A stretch of DNA of 64,000 nucleotides from Sphingomonas naasensis (GTDB lineage: Bacteria; Pseudomonadota; Alphaproteobacteria; Sphingomonadales; Sphingomonadaceae): the NCBI RefSeq assembly GCF_004792695.1, contig NZ_SRXU01000002.1, forward strand, positions 186,001 to 250,000. Reading direction: 5' to 3'. Both the position numbers and the translations under genes were made by a program. Positions 1 through 6,851 of this stretch are shown one piece after another. Each line of letters starts with the position of its first letter. The first letter of the stretch is position 1. Under the pieces are notes generated by a model. It saw only the letters and a program-made list of their open reading frames with translations. It ran no database searches and was not told the origin of the DNA.

Positions 1-2
1 AC

Positions 3-1247
3 GCGTTCGCCGAGCGCTTCGCGTTCGACGTGCTGGACCCAACCAAGATCATCCCCGAGGAAGAGGTGCCCGTGAAGATCATCGGCAGCTTCGTTCTTGA
101 CGGGCTGGTCGACAATTTCTTCGCCGAGACCGAGCAGGTTGCCTTCTGCACGCAGAACGTAGTGCCCGGCATCGGCTTCTCGAACGACCCGCTGCTCCAG
201 GGGCGCAACTTCTCCTACCTGGACACCCAGCTCAAGCGGCTGGGTTCGCCGAATTTCACGCATATTCCAATCAATCAGCCGAGGGGCTGTCCGGTGCATA
301 ATTTTCAGCAGGACGGCCATATGGCCATGCGCAACCCCAAGGGGCGCGCCAACTATGAGCCCAATAGCTGGGGCGGGCCGCGCGAAAATCCCGATACTGG
401 CTATAGTCATTTCCCCGCCGAGGAGGCCGGCACCCGGATCCAGCGGCGGCCCGAAAGCTTTGCCGACCACTACAGCCAGGCCCGGCAGTTTTTCGTCAGC
501 CAGACGCCGATCGAGCAAAAGCACATTGGGGATGCACTCGTATTCGAGTTGTCGAAGTGCCAGCGGCTGGACATCCGCGAACGAATGGTTGGGCACCTGC
601 GAAACATCGACGAAAGACTTGCACAAATAGTCGCAACCGGGCTGGGTCTTGCCGGGCTGCCACCTGCTCCAAGGCCAGCGGCGCCACCCGTCGCCGATCT
701 GCCGCCCTCGGATGCGCTAAGCATCGTCAAGCGTGGCCCCGGAAGTTTCGCCGGGCGCAAGCTCGGTATCCTGCTTAGCGATGGTGCATCCACGGCTGTC
801 GTCAATGCGTTGGTCGCGGCGGTCGAGTCACTTCCGGCGACCTGTGAATTCATCACGCCGAAAATCGGTGGCGTCACGCTCGACGACGGTACGCTAGCGG
901 CAGGCAAGCAGAAGATCGATGGTGGCCCCTCGGTGCTCTATGATGCCGTGGCGCTGGTGGTCTCGGTGCAGGGCGCTTCGCTCCTCGCCCGCGACGCAGC
1001 GACCCGGGACTTTGTCGCCGACGCTTTCGGGCATTGCAAATTCATCGGCTTTTCGCCGGAGGCGGTGCCGCTGCTTCGCAAGGCCGGCATCGAGGAAGCT
1101 GACATGGACAGCGGGATGATGTCGCTGAAGATCGCGGCGGACGGATCCGCTTTCGTCGAGCGCTGCGGCGAACTGCGCTACCGGGACCGGGAGCTGACCC
1201 TGGATCTCGACGCCGCGGCGTTTCTCGACTCTTCGCGCGGGAAATAG
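3..1247 (+). CDS. katE: Catalase HPII-type (large subunit), C-terminal part
   Basis: The open frame runs in from the left edge with no start, so the gene is 5' partial. It decomposes hydrogen peroxide in the cytoplasm. The visible N-terminal third carries late catalase-core signatures ([13 protein letters not shown], then [15 protein letters not shown], and YEPNSWGGP followed by a TGYSHF stretch). A helical linker follows, and from about residue 240 a DJ-1/PfpI-like C-terminal domain begins at [10 protein letters not shown] and includes [19 protein letters not shown]. That extra domain marks the large-subunit (KatE/HPII) class rather than small catalases. A separate remnant of the same C-terminal domain occurs on the minus strand at 39162-39353. 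Family assignment is firm; the heme-binding N-terminal part lies outside the window. Confidence 0.93.
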   Translation, partial: AFAERFAFDVLDPTKIIPEEEVPVKIIGSFVLDGLVDNFFAETEQVAFCTQNVVPGIGFSNDPLLQGRNFSYLDTQLKRLGSPNFTHIPINQPRGCPVHNFQQDGHMAMRNPKGRANYEPNSWGGPRENPDTGYSHFPAEEAGTRIQRRPESFADHYSQARQFFVSQTPIEQKHIGDALVFELSKCQRLDIRERMVGHLRNIDERLAQIVATGLGLAGLPPAPRPAAPPVADLPPSDALSIVKRGPGSFAGRKLGILLSDGASTAVVNALVAAVESLPATCEFITPKIGGVTLDDGTLAAGKQKIDGGPSVLYDAVALVVSVQGASLLARDAATRDFVADAFGHCKFIGFSPEAVPLLRKAGIEEADMDSGMMSLKIAADGSAFVERCGELRYRDRELTLDLDAAAFLDSSRGK

Positions 1248-1332
1248 GCTGGAGGAGCGTGGGCCGCACGACCGTCTCGGCAGCGCGACGCAATCTGACG
1301 GAAATCCGCAATCTCCATCGAGAGTGGTATTG

Positions 1333-1584
1333 ATGAGCCGCTACTTCATTCATCTCTACAATGGCACTGGCGAAACGCGCGACGAGCAGGGCAGCGAGGT
1401 CGCTGATCTTGCAGCTGCCGAGATGCTGGCAGTAGATGGCGTGCGTTCGATCCTCAGTGAGGAGGTGCGACGCGGCACGCTGGACCTTCGGGGACGAGCC
1501 GAGATTGCGGACCAGGATGGCCGCGTGGTCCAGACAGTACGATTTTCGGAGACTGTCCGGATCTGTGAAGAGAAGAAGGAATGA
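1333..1584 (+). CDS. DUF6894 family small protein
   Basis: An 83-residue protein beginning MSRYFIHLYNG, the typical opening of the DUF6894 family common in alphaproteobacteria, with a DEQGSEV turn and an ending around VRFSETVRI. The ATG at 1333 is preferred to the in-frame GTG at 1324 because family members start directly before the R/H-Y-F-H motif. It overlaps the following Crp/Fnr gene by four bases (ATGA), so the two are probably translated together. Function is unknown. A second DUF6894 protein lies at 34111-34350. Confidence 0.8.
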   Translation: MSRYFIHLYNGTGETRDEQGSEVADLAAAEMLAVDGVRSILSEEVRRGTLDLRGRAEIADQDGRVVQTVRFSETVRICEEKKE

Positions 1585-2303
1585 TCGAGCGGCATCTGGC
1601 ACGGCTTCGGCTACGTCATGAGATCAGTGAAAGCGATGTAGCGCTGATTCGGGGCGCCATCGCGGAGGTCCGTGAAATCCCGGCCGGACGAACGCTTGTC
1701 GAAGCGGGCGAGCGCCTGCGAGTCAGCACGCTCGTGCTGGACGGACTCCTGTGCCGCTACAAGGACATGAAGGACGGGCAGCGCCAGATTGCCGAGCTGC
1801 ATGTCCCGGGCGACTTCGCCGACTTGCACAGCTACACGCTCAAGCGCCTCGACCATAGCATCCTGACGCTGACGCCGTGTCGGGTCGCAGTCGTTCCGCA
1901 CGTCGAACTGGCGCGCATCACCAAGGCCTCGGAACGCCTTGCCTATGTGTACTGGTTTTCAACGAATCTCGATGCAGCAATCCATCGCGAATGGGTTTTG
2001 TCGCTGGGACGACGCAATGCGCTCGCGCGTATGGCGGCATTGTTTTGTGAGCTTCAGGCGCGGTTGCAAGTCGTTGCACTTGCCGATCAGACGGGATTCG
2101 CGCTTCCCCTGAACCAGACTCAGCTTGCCGAATGCCTCGGCCTGACATCTGTCCACGTGAACCGCGTGCTCAAGGAGTTGCGTACGCGCGACCTGGTGAC
2201 GTTTCGCGGCGGGCATGTGTCGATCCGCGATCTTGCCGGTCTGCAACGTGTAGCCGAGTTTGATCCGGGCTATCTCTATCTCGAAAGACAGCCGGCCGAC
2301 TAG
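1581..2303 (+). CDS. Crp/Fnr family transcriptional regulator
   Basis: A 240-residue regulator. Residues about 20-120 form the cyclic-nucleotide-binding-like beta-roll (AGRTLVEAGERLRVSTLVLDG, then HVPGDFADLHS), and about 165-225 form the winged helix with LNQTQLAECLGLTSVHVNRVLKEL as the DNA-reading helix-turn-helix. The cysteines needed for an FNR iron-sulfur cluster are not arranged at the N-terminus, so oxygen sensing through such a cluster is unlikely. Members of this sphingomonad/rhizobial-type subgroup often respond to stress or redox signals, which is inference. It is translationally coupled to the DUF6894 gene by an ATGA overlap. Confidence 0.88.
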   Translation: MIERHLARLRLRHEISESDVALIRGAIAEVREIPAGRTLVEAGERLRVSTLVLDGLLCRYKDMKDGQRQIAELHVPGDFADLHSYTLKRLDHSILTLTPCRVAVVPHVELARITKASERLAYVYWFSTNLDAAIHREWVLSLGRRNALARMAALFCELQARLQVVALADQTGFALPLNQTQLAECLGLTSVHVNRVLKELRTRDLVTFRGGHVSIRDLAGLQRVAEFDPGYLYLERQPAD

Positions 2304-2320
2304 GTCGTGAACTCGTAAAA

Positions 2321-2332
2321 GACCGCTTTCGG
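2321..2332 (+). repeat. Degenerate intergenic element (GAC-GCTTTCGG word), interrupted by the IS30 element
   Basis: GACCGCTTTCGG followed by AACGTCCGAGATCGGG resembles words found in other gene-free stretches of the window (near 26435, 35753, 42130 and 48269). The matching right part, GTTAGCTGCCGTTCGCTATT, lies immediately beyond the right end of the IS30 copy, so the insertion appears to have gone into this element. Confidence 0.45.
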
Positions 2333-2365
2333 CGCGAGGAGTGAACGTCCGAGATCGGGTGGTGC

Positions 2366-2390
2366 GTTCAACCGGTCATTGCAACACCTT
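2366..2390 (+). repeat. IS30 left terminal inverted repeat
   Basis: Starts GTTCAACCGGTCATTGCAAC and is identical over 25 bp, in inverted orientation, to 3552-3576. Confidence 0.9.
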
Positions 2391-2417
2391 TAATCCGTAG
2401 GGATCAGGAGGTGTGAG

Positions 2418-3566
2418 ATGGTGATATCGAGGATCTGGTTCACCGCTGCGCAAAAGGTCGAGATGTGGGAGCGGTGGAAGCGAGGCGAAAGCATATCGTC
2501 GATCTCGCGATCACTGGACCGTCGCAACAAGAGCGGGGTTCAGCAGATCATCGGCGTGCGGGGTGGCATTGCTCCACCTGTGCGCCGCCGAGCAGCCCGA
2601 GCTCTGCGTCTGGAGGAGCGCGAGGAGATCTCTCGGGGGCTGGCCTCAGGTCTGCCGATGCGCGCCATTGCGCGAAGCCTCGGGCGAAGCCCATCGACGA
2701 TCTGTCGCGAGATTTCGCACAATGGTGGTGCGCGAAGCTACCGCGCAGCTCGGGCTGACAAGCAAGCTTGGGATCGAGCATTGCGACCAAAGCCCTGTCG
2801 CCTGGCGTGTCTTGGACGGCTGCGACGACGGGTAGCGCAAAAGCTGGCGCTGCAGTGGTCGCCGGAGCAGATAGCAGGCTGGTTGAAGCGAGAGCATCCG
2901 AGCGATCCTGACATGCAGATATCTCATGAGGCGATCTATCGCAGTCTCTTCATCCAGTCGCGCGGGGTGCTCAAGAAGGAGCTGACGGCGCATTTGCGCA
3001 CCAGGCGGCAGATACGTCATGCCAAAGGCGCCCAAACCCCAACCGGACAGGGACAAATCCTCGATATGGTCTCGATCCGCGAGCGCCCCGCCGAAGCCGA
3101 GGATCGCGCCGTCCCCGGCCACTGGGAGGGCGATCTGCTTATCGGCGCCGGCGACACACGCATCGCAACGCTCGTTGAGCGGCACAGCCGGTTCACGATG
3201 CTGGTGAAGCTGACGAAGCGGGACTCGGCGACGGCCGTGACGGCTCTGGCTCGCAAGATCGGCAAGCTACCCGAGGAGCTGCGGCGATCGCTGACCTGGG
3301 ACCAGGGAAAGGAAATGGCGCGTCATCGAAGCTTCACCGTCGCCACGAACGTGCAGGTCTACTTCTGCGATCCTCGCAGTCCATGGCAACGCGGCACCAA
3401 CGAGAATACGAACGGCCTCCTCAGGCAATATCTGCCTCGAACAACCAACCTGTCTCGCCTGTCGCAAGCGCAACTCGATGCAATCGCGCTCCGCCTCAAT
3501 CAACGGCCCCGGAAAACATTGGACTTCGAGACCCCGGCCGATAGGCTCGACAAGGTGTTGCAATGA
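2418..3566 (+). CDS. IS30-family transposase
   Basis: A 382-residue DDE transposase. The N-terminal helix-turn-helix region contains the IS30-typical GLPMRAIARSLGRSPSTICREI (about residues 77-98). The catalytic triad is visible: Asp in HWEGDLLIG (about 235), Asp in LTWDQGKEM (about 293) and Glu in RGTNENTNGLLRQYLP (about 327), with the usual IS30 spacing. A strong Shine-Dalgarno AGGAGGTG precedes the ATG. Length is normal for the family and no frameshift is seen, so the enzyme is likely active. It lies between terminal inverted repeats and is the only gene of the element. Confidence 0.96.
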   Translation: MVISRIWFTAAQKVEMWERWKRGESISSISRSLDRRNKSGVQQIIGVRGGIAPPVRRRAARALRLEEREEISRGLASGLPMRAIARSLGRSPSTICREISHNGGARSYRAARADKQAWDRALRPKPCRLACLGRLRRRVAQKLALQWSPEQIAGWLKREHPSDPDMQISHEAIYRSLFIQSRGVLKKELTAHLRTRRQIRHAKGAQTPTGQGQILDMVSIRERPAEAEDRAVPGHWEGDLLIGAGDTRIATLVERHSRFTMLVKLTKRDSATAVTALARKIGKLPEELRRSLTWDQGKEMARHRSFTVATNVQVYFCDPRSPWQRGTNENTNGLLRQYLPRTTNLSRLSQAQLDAIALRLNQRPRKTLDFETPADRLDKVLQ

Positions 3567-3576
3567 CCGGTTGAAC
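3552..3576 (-). repeat. IS30 right terminal inverted repeat
   Basis: A 25-bp perfect inverted match to 2366-2390. It contains the stop codon of the transposase. Confidence 0.9.
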
Positions 3577-3600
3577 CCACCGGTGGTTAGCTGCCGTTCG

Positions 3601-3948
3601 CTATTCGCCATCACCGAGTAATCGAAATGTTTCTCCGGTTCGCTCGAAGCGGCTGCCAATGGCTGCATCGAGAAACGAAAAAATGTCGGGATCGTAGTTC
3701 ACGAGTGTATTTACGTCGTAGACGCCGTGCCGTTGGCTATTCGACATATAGCCCGCGTCCTCGTCACCGGCGAAAAATCGCCAACCGCTATCCAGTTCGT
3801 TGTGCGGTTCCTCGCGATACATATATCCGACCCGCTTGCCCTCAACGACGATGCGATCGGTTGAGAGACACCCTCCGCGTCCCAGTGCGATGGGAGCGAT
3901 CTGCTCGGGCTTCAACTTGAATATCTTCGCGAGCAAGTTCGCCTCCAT
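3601..3948 (-). CDS. DUF2185 domain protein
   Basis: A 115-residue cytoplasmic protein. The segment GWRFFAGDEDAGYMSN followed by HGVYDVNTLVNYDPDI and FLDAAIGSRFER is the DUF2185 signature. The N-terminal part (CLSTDRIVVEGKRVGYMYRE) also fits the family. DUF2185 proteins are often considered immunity-like or found beside toxin loci, but no toxin gene is adjacent here; the neighbour on one side is the IS30 element, on the other an SRPBCC gene on the opposite strand. Function remains unknown. Confidence 0.78.
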   Translation of the reverse strand: MEANLLAKIFKLKPEQIAPIALGRGGCLSTDRIVVEGKRVGYMYREEPHNELDSGWRFFAGDEDAGYMSNSQRHGVYDVNTLVNYDPDIFSFLDAAIGSRFERTGETFRLLGDGE

Positions 3949-4205
3949 GGATTCTTTGCGACAGCCTACAGGCGGCGCCTCAATGTCCGCAATCGGGGCG
4001 TTAGGCGACAGTCCGCTTTATGAGTCTACTGCCTAGTAGCCAAACGGATTACAGGTTCCGGGGAGCCTGCTCGGGAGCCGTGCCCGGCCGCGGCATCTAC
4101 GGCGCGCATAAAACCGCGAGGTCTGTCCAAAGCTGAAGTGACGACTTGACTAATCTCGATGGCGCGATACAGAAGCGATCACTTCAGTATTGCCAGGAGC
4201 CTGGA

Positions 4206-4685
4206 ATGTTCGATCCCGCCGTCACGCATGCCACTTTCAGGTTGGAACGCAGCTTCAAAGGGCAGCCCGACGTTGTCTTCGCTGCGCTGACCGATCCCGC
4301 CGTCAAGCGTGGCTGGTATGCCGAAGACGATACGCATGAAGTGGTCCGGTTCGAAAGCGACTGCCGCATTGGTGGCGCGGATCGGCTGCACTACCGCTTC
4401 GGTGAAGGGTCGCCGTTCCCGGGCGCGCTTCTCGTCAACGAGGGCGTGTATCAGGACATCGTGCAGGATCACCGCATCGTCACAACCAGCACGATGTCGA
4501 TTGAAGGTCACCCGATCTCCGTATCCTTGACGACCTTCGAATTACTCCCGACCGAGTTGGGAACGGATCTCATCTGCACGAACCAGGTGGCGTTTTTTGA
4601 GGGATCAGATGGACCTGTGATGCGCGAGCAAGGCTGGCGTATCCAGCTGGACAAGCTCGCCGGGGCAATCGATAGCCAGGCATGA
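4206..4685 (+). CDS. SRPBCC / AHSA1-like START-fold protein
   Basis: A 159-residue protein with the AHSA1 pattern: FRLERSFKGQPDVVFAALTDP at the N-terminus, KRGWYAEDD, an RFGEG strand and a C-terminal LDKLAGAI helix. These small hydrophobic-ligand-binding folds are frequently encoded with an ArsR regulator, as here. The ATG at 4206 is chosen because AGGAG lies seven bases upstream; the frame is open to a TTG at 4146, but no ribosome binding site is seen there. It overlaps the ArsR gene by ATGA. The ligand is unknown. Confidence 0.85.
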   Translation: MFDPAVTHATFRLERSFKGQPDVVFAALTDPAVKRGWYAEDDTHEVVRFESDCRIGGADRLHYRFGEGSPFPGALLVNEGVYQDIVQDHRIVTTSTMSIEGHPISVSLTTFELLPTELGTDLICTNQVAFFEGSDGPVMREQGWRIQLDKLAGAIDSQA

Positions 4686-5002
4686 CCGCTTCAATCGACC
4701 GGCTGTTTCATGCACTTGGCGATCCGACGAGGCGGGCGATTGTCGATCAGCTCACGGCCGGGCCGCAATCGGTCTCAGGCCTGTCGGAGCCGCTCGGAAT
4801 TACGCTTACCGCCGTCTCGCAACATCTGCAGATTCTCGAGCAATGCGATGTAGTTGTGACGGAGAAGAGCGGCCGGGTTCGTATTGCCAGCCTCGTGCCG
4901 GACGGGCTCCGCCCGCTCGAAACCTGGGCGCGACAACGCAGATCCAGGCTCGAGCGCCAGCTCGACCGCCTCGGTGAATGGCTCGAGCAGCCGGAGCGAT
5001 AG
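4682..5002 (+). CDS. ArsR-family HTH transcriptional regulator
   Basis: A 106-residue winged-helix repressor opening with RLFHALGDPTRRAIVDQL, the classic ArsR start. The recognition helix region is LTAVSQHLQILEQCDVV, and the wing is EKSGRVRIASLVP. No Cys-containing metal-binding motif of the ELCVCDL type is present, so it is unlikely to be a metal sensor. It belongs to the subgroup paired with AHSA1-type proteins, here encoded just upstream with a four-base overlap. It probably regulates its own operon. Confidence 0.9.
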   Translation: MTASIDRLFHALGDPTRRAIVDQLTAGPQSVSGLSEPLGITLTAVSQHLQILEQCDVVVTEKSGRVRIASLVPDGLRPLETWARQRRSRLERQLDRLGEWLEQPER

Positions 5003-5216
5003 GGCCGGCCGGAAACCTGCGCGCCTGTATTGTGCTGACAGGCGAAATTCCGGCCTAGTTGCGGGGCGGCCGCACGCAAGACTCAGGTCGTTCCCGAGCG
5101 AACGCCGGATATGCGCGCGCTGAATTCACTGGTCGAGACCACCAGTCGTCACCTGGGCCTCGAAATGGCGGGCCCTCCGACCGGACCGCCCCCATGGCCC
5201 CCGGGTTGCGATCCTC

Positions 5217-5447
5217 TCAGTTCGCAGGCTTGCCACCGGCAAGGATCGCGTCGAATTTCGCCTTGGGCATGTTGATCAGCAGCCCCTTGTTGTTTTTCGC
5301 GAACGAGGCGAACTCCACTTCGATCTTGCCACTCTCGCCAGCGACCACTGCGAAACCCATGCCGACCCGTTCAACGGTGCCGAGCACGACGCCCTTCGAA
5401 TCGCGCACTACGCTGCCCATCGTGACATCCTCGGGGCTGACCGGCAC
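5217..5447 (-). CDS. Small PRC-barrel-like hypothetical protein
   Basis: A 76-residue protein with a short beta-rich pattern: GSVVRDSKGVVLGTVERVGMGFAVV, a layout like PRC-barrel or YajC-like beta domains, followed by AKNNKGLLINMPKAKFDAI. The start is either GTG 5447 or ATG 5420. Its 5' end lies a few bases from the truncated MgtC frame on the other strand, so it probably arrived or was joined there when the mgtC 5' end was lost. Function is unknown. Confidence 0.55.
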   Translation of the reverse strand: MPVSPEDVTMGSVVRDSKGVVLGTVERVGMGFAVVAGESGKIEVEFASFAKNNKGLLINMPKAKFDAILAGGKPAN

Positions 5448-5452
5448 CGGGC

Positions 5453-5818
5453 GTGTCGAACGAGTGGCTGTCGCTGTCCGAGGACTTGCACGCGCGCGGC
5501 GACGAAAGCGACCCGCTGCGAGTGGTACAAGGGCTCGCCCAGGCGATCGGATTCATTGCGGGTGGGCTGATCTTCGTGCGCGGTGGCGATGTCAGGAACA
5601 TGACGACCGCGTCAAGCCTGTGGATGGCAGCCGCCATCGGCATCGCCGCGGGCATCGGCCAGTTCCTGCTGGTGGCCATTGCCGCGCTGCTCGCGCTGGC
5701 CTTGCTGGTCGGCGCTGGTGCTGTCGAGCGCAGATTCCGCCCGGAGGGACGGGAAGCCCCCGCCGATCCGCTTCAGGCCCCAAACCGGCGGGGCGCGATC
5801 GACGATACCGGAGGTTGA
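5453..5818 (+). pseudogene. 5'-truncated MgtC/SapB family membrane protein
   Basis: The frame encodes the C-terminal part of an MgtC-type inner-membrane protein: DPLRVVQGLAQAIGFIAGG, then GGDVRNMTTASSLWMAAAIG with AAGIGQFLL and a final hydrophobic helix. In intact members these segments follow two N-terminal membrane helices with the conserved GLRTH region, and those are missing. The first about ten residues after the GTG do not match the family, and upstream DNA carries an unrelated gene in the opposite direction. A 5' deletion or rearrangement is therefore likely, and the remnant is probably non-functional. Confidence 0.65.
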
Positions 5819-5906
5819 GCAGTCCGCCTGCTGACCTCGGCGGCATGACATCTCGACCAGCCCCGCCTGAAGCGCGCAGCGCGCGAAATCGTCCCCCTCC
5901 GCCCGC

Positions 5907-6359
5907 CTAGCCGCTCGGCCCCGTCGTCGCGCCGGTGCCACCGACGTCAATCCCGCTTGCCTGGCCCGGCATCCGGTCCGGCTCGATACTGTCCTGCCCG
6001 CCGGCGCCATGCCGCGCCCCCGCAGATCCGGCCTGAGATCGCGGGGCGACGCCGGCGCCATCGCCTGCGGCCGGGTCGCTGTCATAGTCCTCGCCGGGGT
6101 TGCCACCGCCGGCACCCGAACCCGAGCCACCCACCGCACCGGTCGCCGGATCGAAGCGGGCATGTTTTCCCGCTTCCGGCGCCCTGTCGCTCTCGCGCGG
6201 ACCACCCGCATCTGCCTGATCGTCTCCGCTCGAAACCTCGTCGGGGTGCTCCCCTCGGGCGACAGGGTCCCGCGCGGAATGGCCCGGCCGCCCCTCTGCA
6301 GGATTGGCGTTCCGGGATGCGGTCTGTTCGGCGCCACCACCGTGCCTGTCCTCGTCCAT
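5907..6359 (-). CDS. Gly/Ala/Asp-rich disordered hypothetical protein
   Basis: 150 residues, almost wholly hydrophilic and low in complexity. The start MDEDRHGGGAEQTAS is charged, and the centre contains GSGSGAGGGNPGEDYDSDPA. No hydrophobic core, signal peptide or enzymatic motif is seen, so the protein is predicted to be intrinsically disordered. A strong ribosome binding site (GAGGAGAG, about six bases before the ATG) supports translation. Similar glycine-rich, hydrophilic small proteins occur in sphingomonads, often linked to stress, but that link is inference. Confidence 0.6.
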   Translation of the reverse strand: MDEDRHGGGAEQTASRNANPAEGRPGHSARDPVARGEHPDEVSSGDDQADAGGPRESDRAPEAGKHARFDPATGAVGGSGSGAGGGNPGEDYDSDPAAGDGAGVAPRSQAGSAGARHGAGGQDSIEPDRMPGQASGIDVGGTGATTGPSG

Positions 6360-6785
6360 TACGCTCTCCTCGCGTCACCTCACGCGACGAACGATCACGT
6401 CGAGGACTTGCTCCCCTGCCCCGCCCGACAAGGCGCGGCCGGCAGCGCGTGGCGCCGGGATATCGGGCGCGCAACCGATCAGCCCATCCAGCAAGCGGGG
6501 TCTGCGGGCCTGCCCATCGCGCTTCGGCATCGATGGCGGATGCCACCCCATGTGGATCGAGCTGGACCAATAGCGCTCGATCGCAGACGCCCCCCGGGAA
6601 GCGGCGCCAGGCGAAAGCGCGCCGGCTCTGTCCTGGTGGCGATGTCTCGCCCGATTGCGTCCAGCAGATCTGCTGTTGCAGACGCAGCAGATCGCCGGGC
6701 CATTTGTTGCGTTAGCACCAGCGGATAGGGCGGGATTGCTGACGCGAAAGGCATATATTGCATAATACCAGGCACTTACCGGTGG
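6360..6785. other. Gene-free stretch upstream of the TonB receptor promoter
   Basis: Frames here are short and not recognisable on either strand. A small AT-rich patch (around 6750-6770, ATATATTGCATAATA) sits 20-35 bp upstream of the sigma-54 promoter and could be a bending or activator-binding region. No other structure was seen. Confidence 0.4.
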
Positions 6786-6801
6786 TGGCACGTCGCTTGC
6801 T
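6786..6801 (+). promoter_or_regulatory. Sigma-54 (-24/-12) promoter of the TonB receptor
   Basis: TGGCACG-TCGC-TTGCT matches the RpoN consensus TGGCACG-N4-TTGC(A/T) exactly. It lies 50 bp before the TTG start of the TonB receptor. It is one of four such matches in the island, all pointing into sulfur-related units. Confidence 0.88.
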
Positions 6802-6851
6802 TTTTCTCCCTCGACCGCGCGACGCCGCGCCGAACCATCGGGGGATCTCCT

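Larger units (their letters stand above)
2361..3581 (+). mobile_element. Complete IS30-family insertion sequence
   Basis: About 1.2 kb, bounded by 25-bp perfect inverted repeats (2366-2390 and 3552-3576) that extend imperfectly outward by five bases (GGTGC against GGTGG in inverted orientation). It contains one intact transposase gene. As often in IS30, the right inverted repeat overlaps the transposase stop codon. The element sits in intergenic DNA, and the degenerate repeat it interrupts can be recognised on both sides. It looks intact and potentially mobile. Confidence 0.9.

Noticed and set aside
1597..1612. TGGCACG-GCTT-CGGCT as a further sigma-54 promoter
   Set aside because: The -12 element lacks TTGC and the site is inside the Crp/Fnr coding region.
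6479..6775. 98-codon minus-strand frame upstream of the TonB receptor
   Set aside because: Related fragments appear in all three minus frames, but none reads as a known family, so no gene or pseudogene is claimed.
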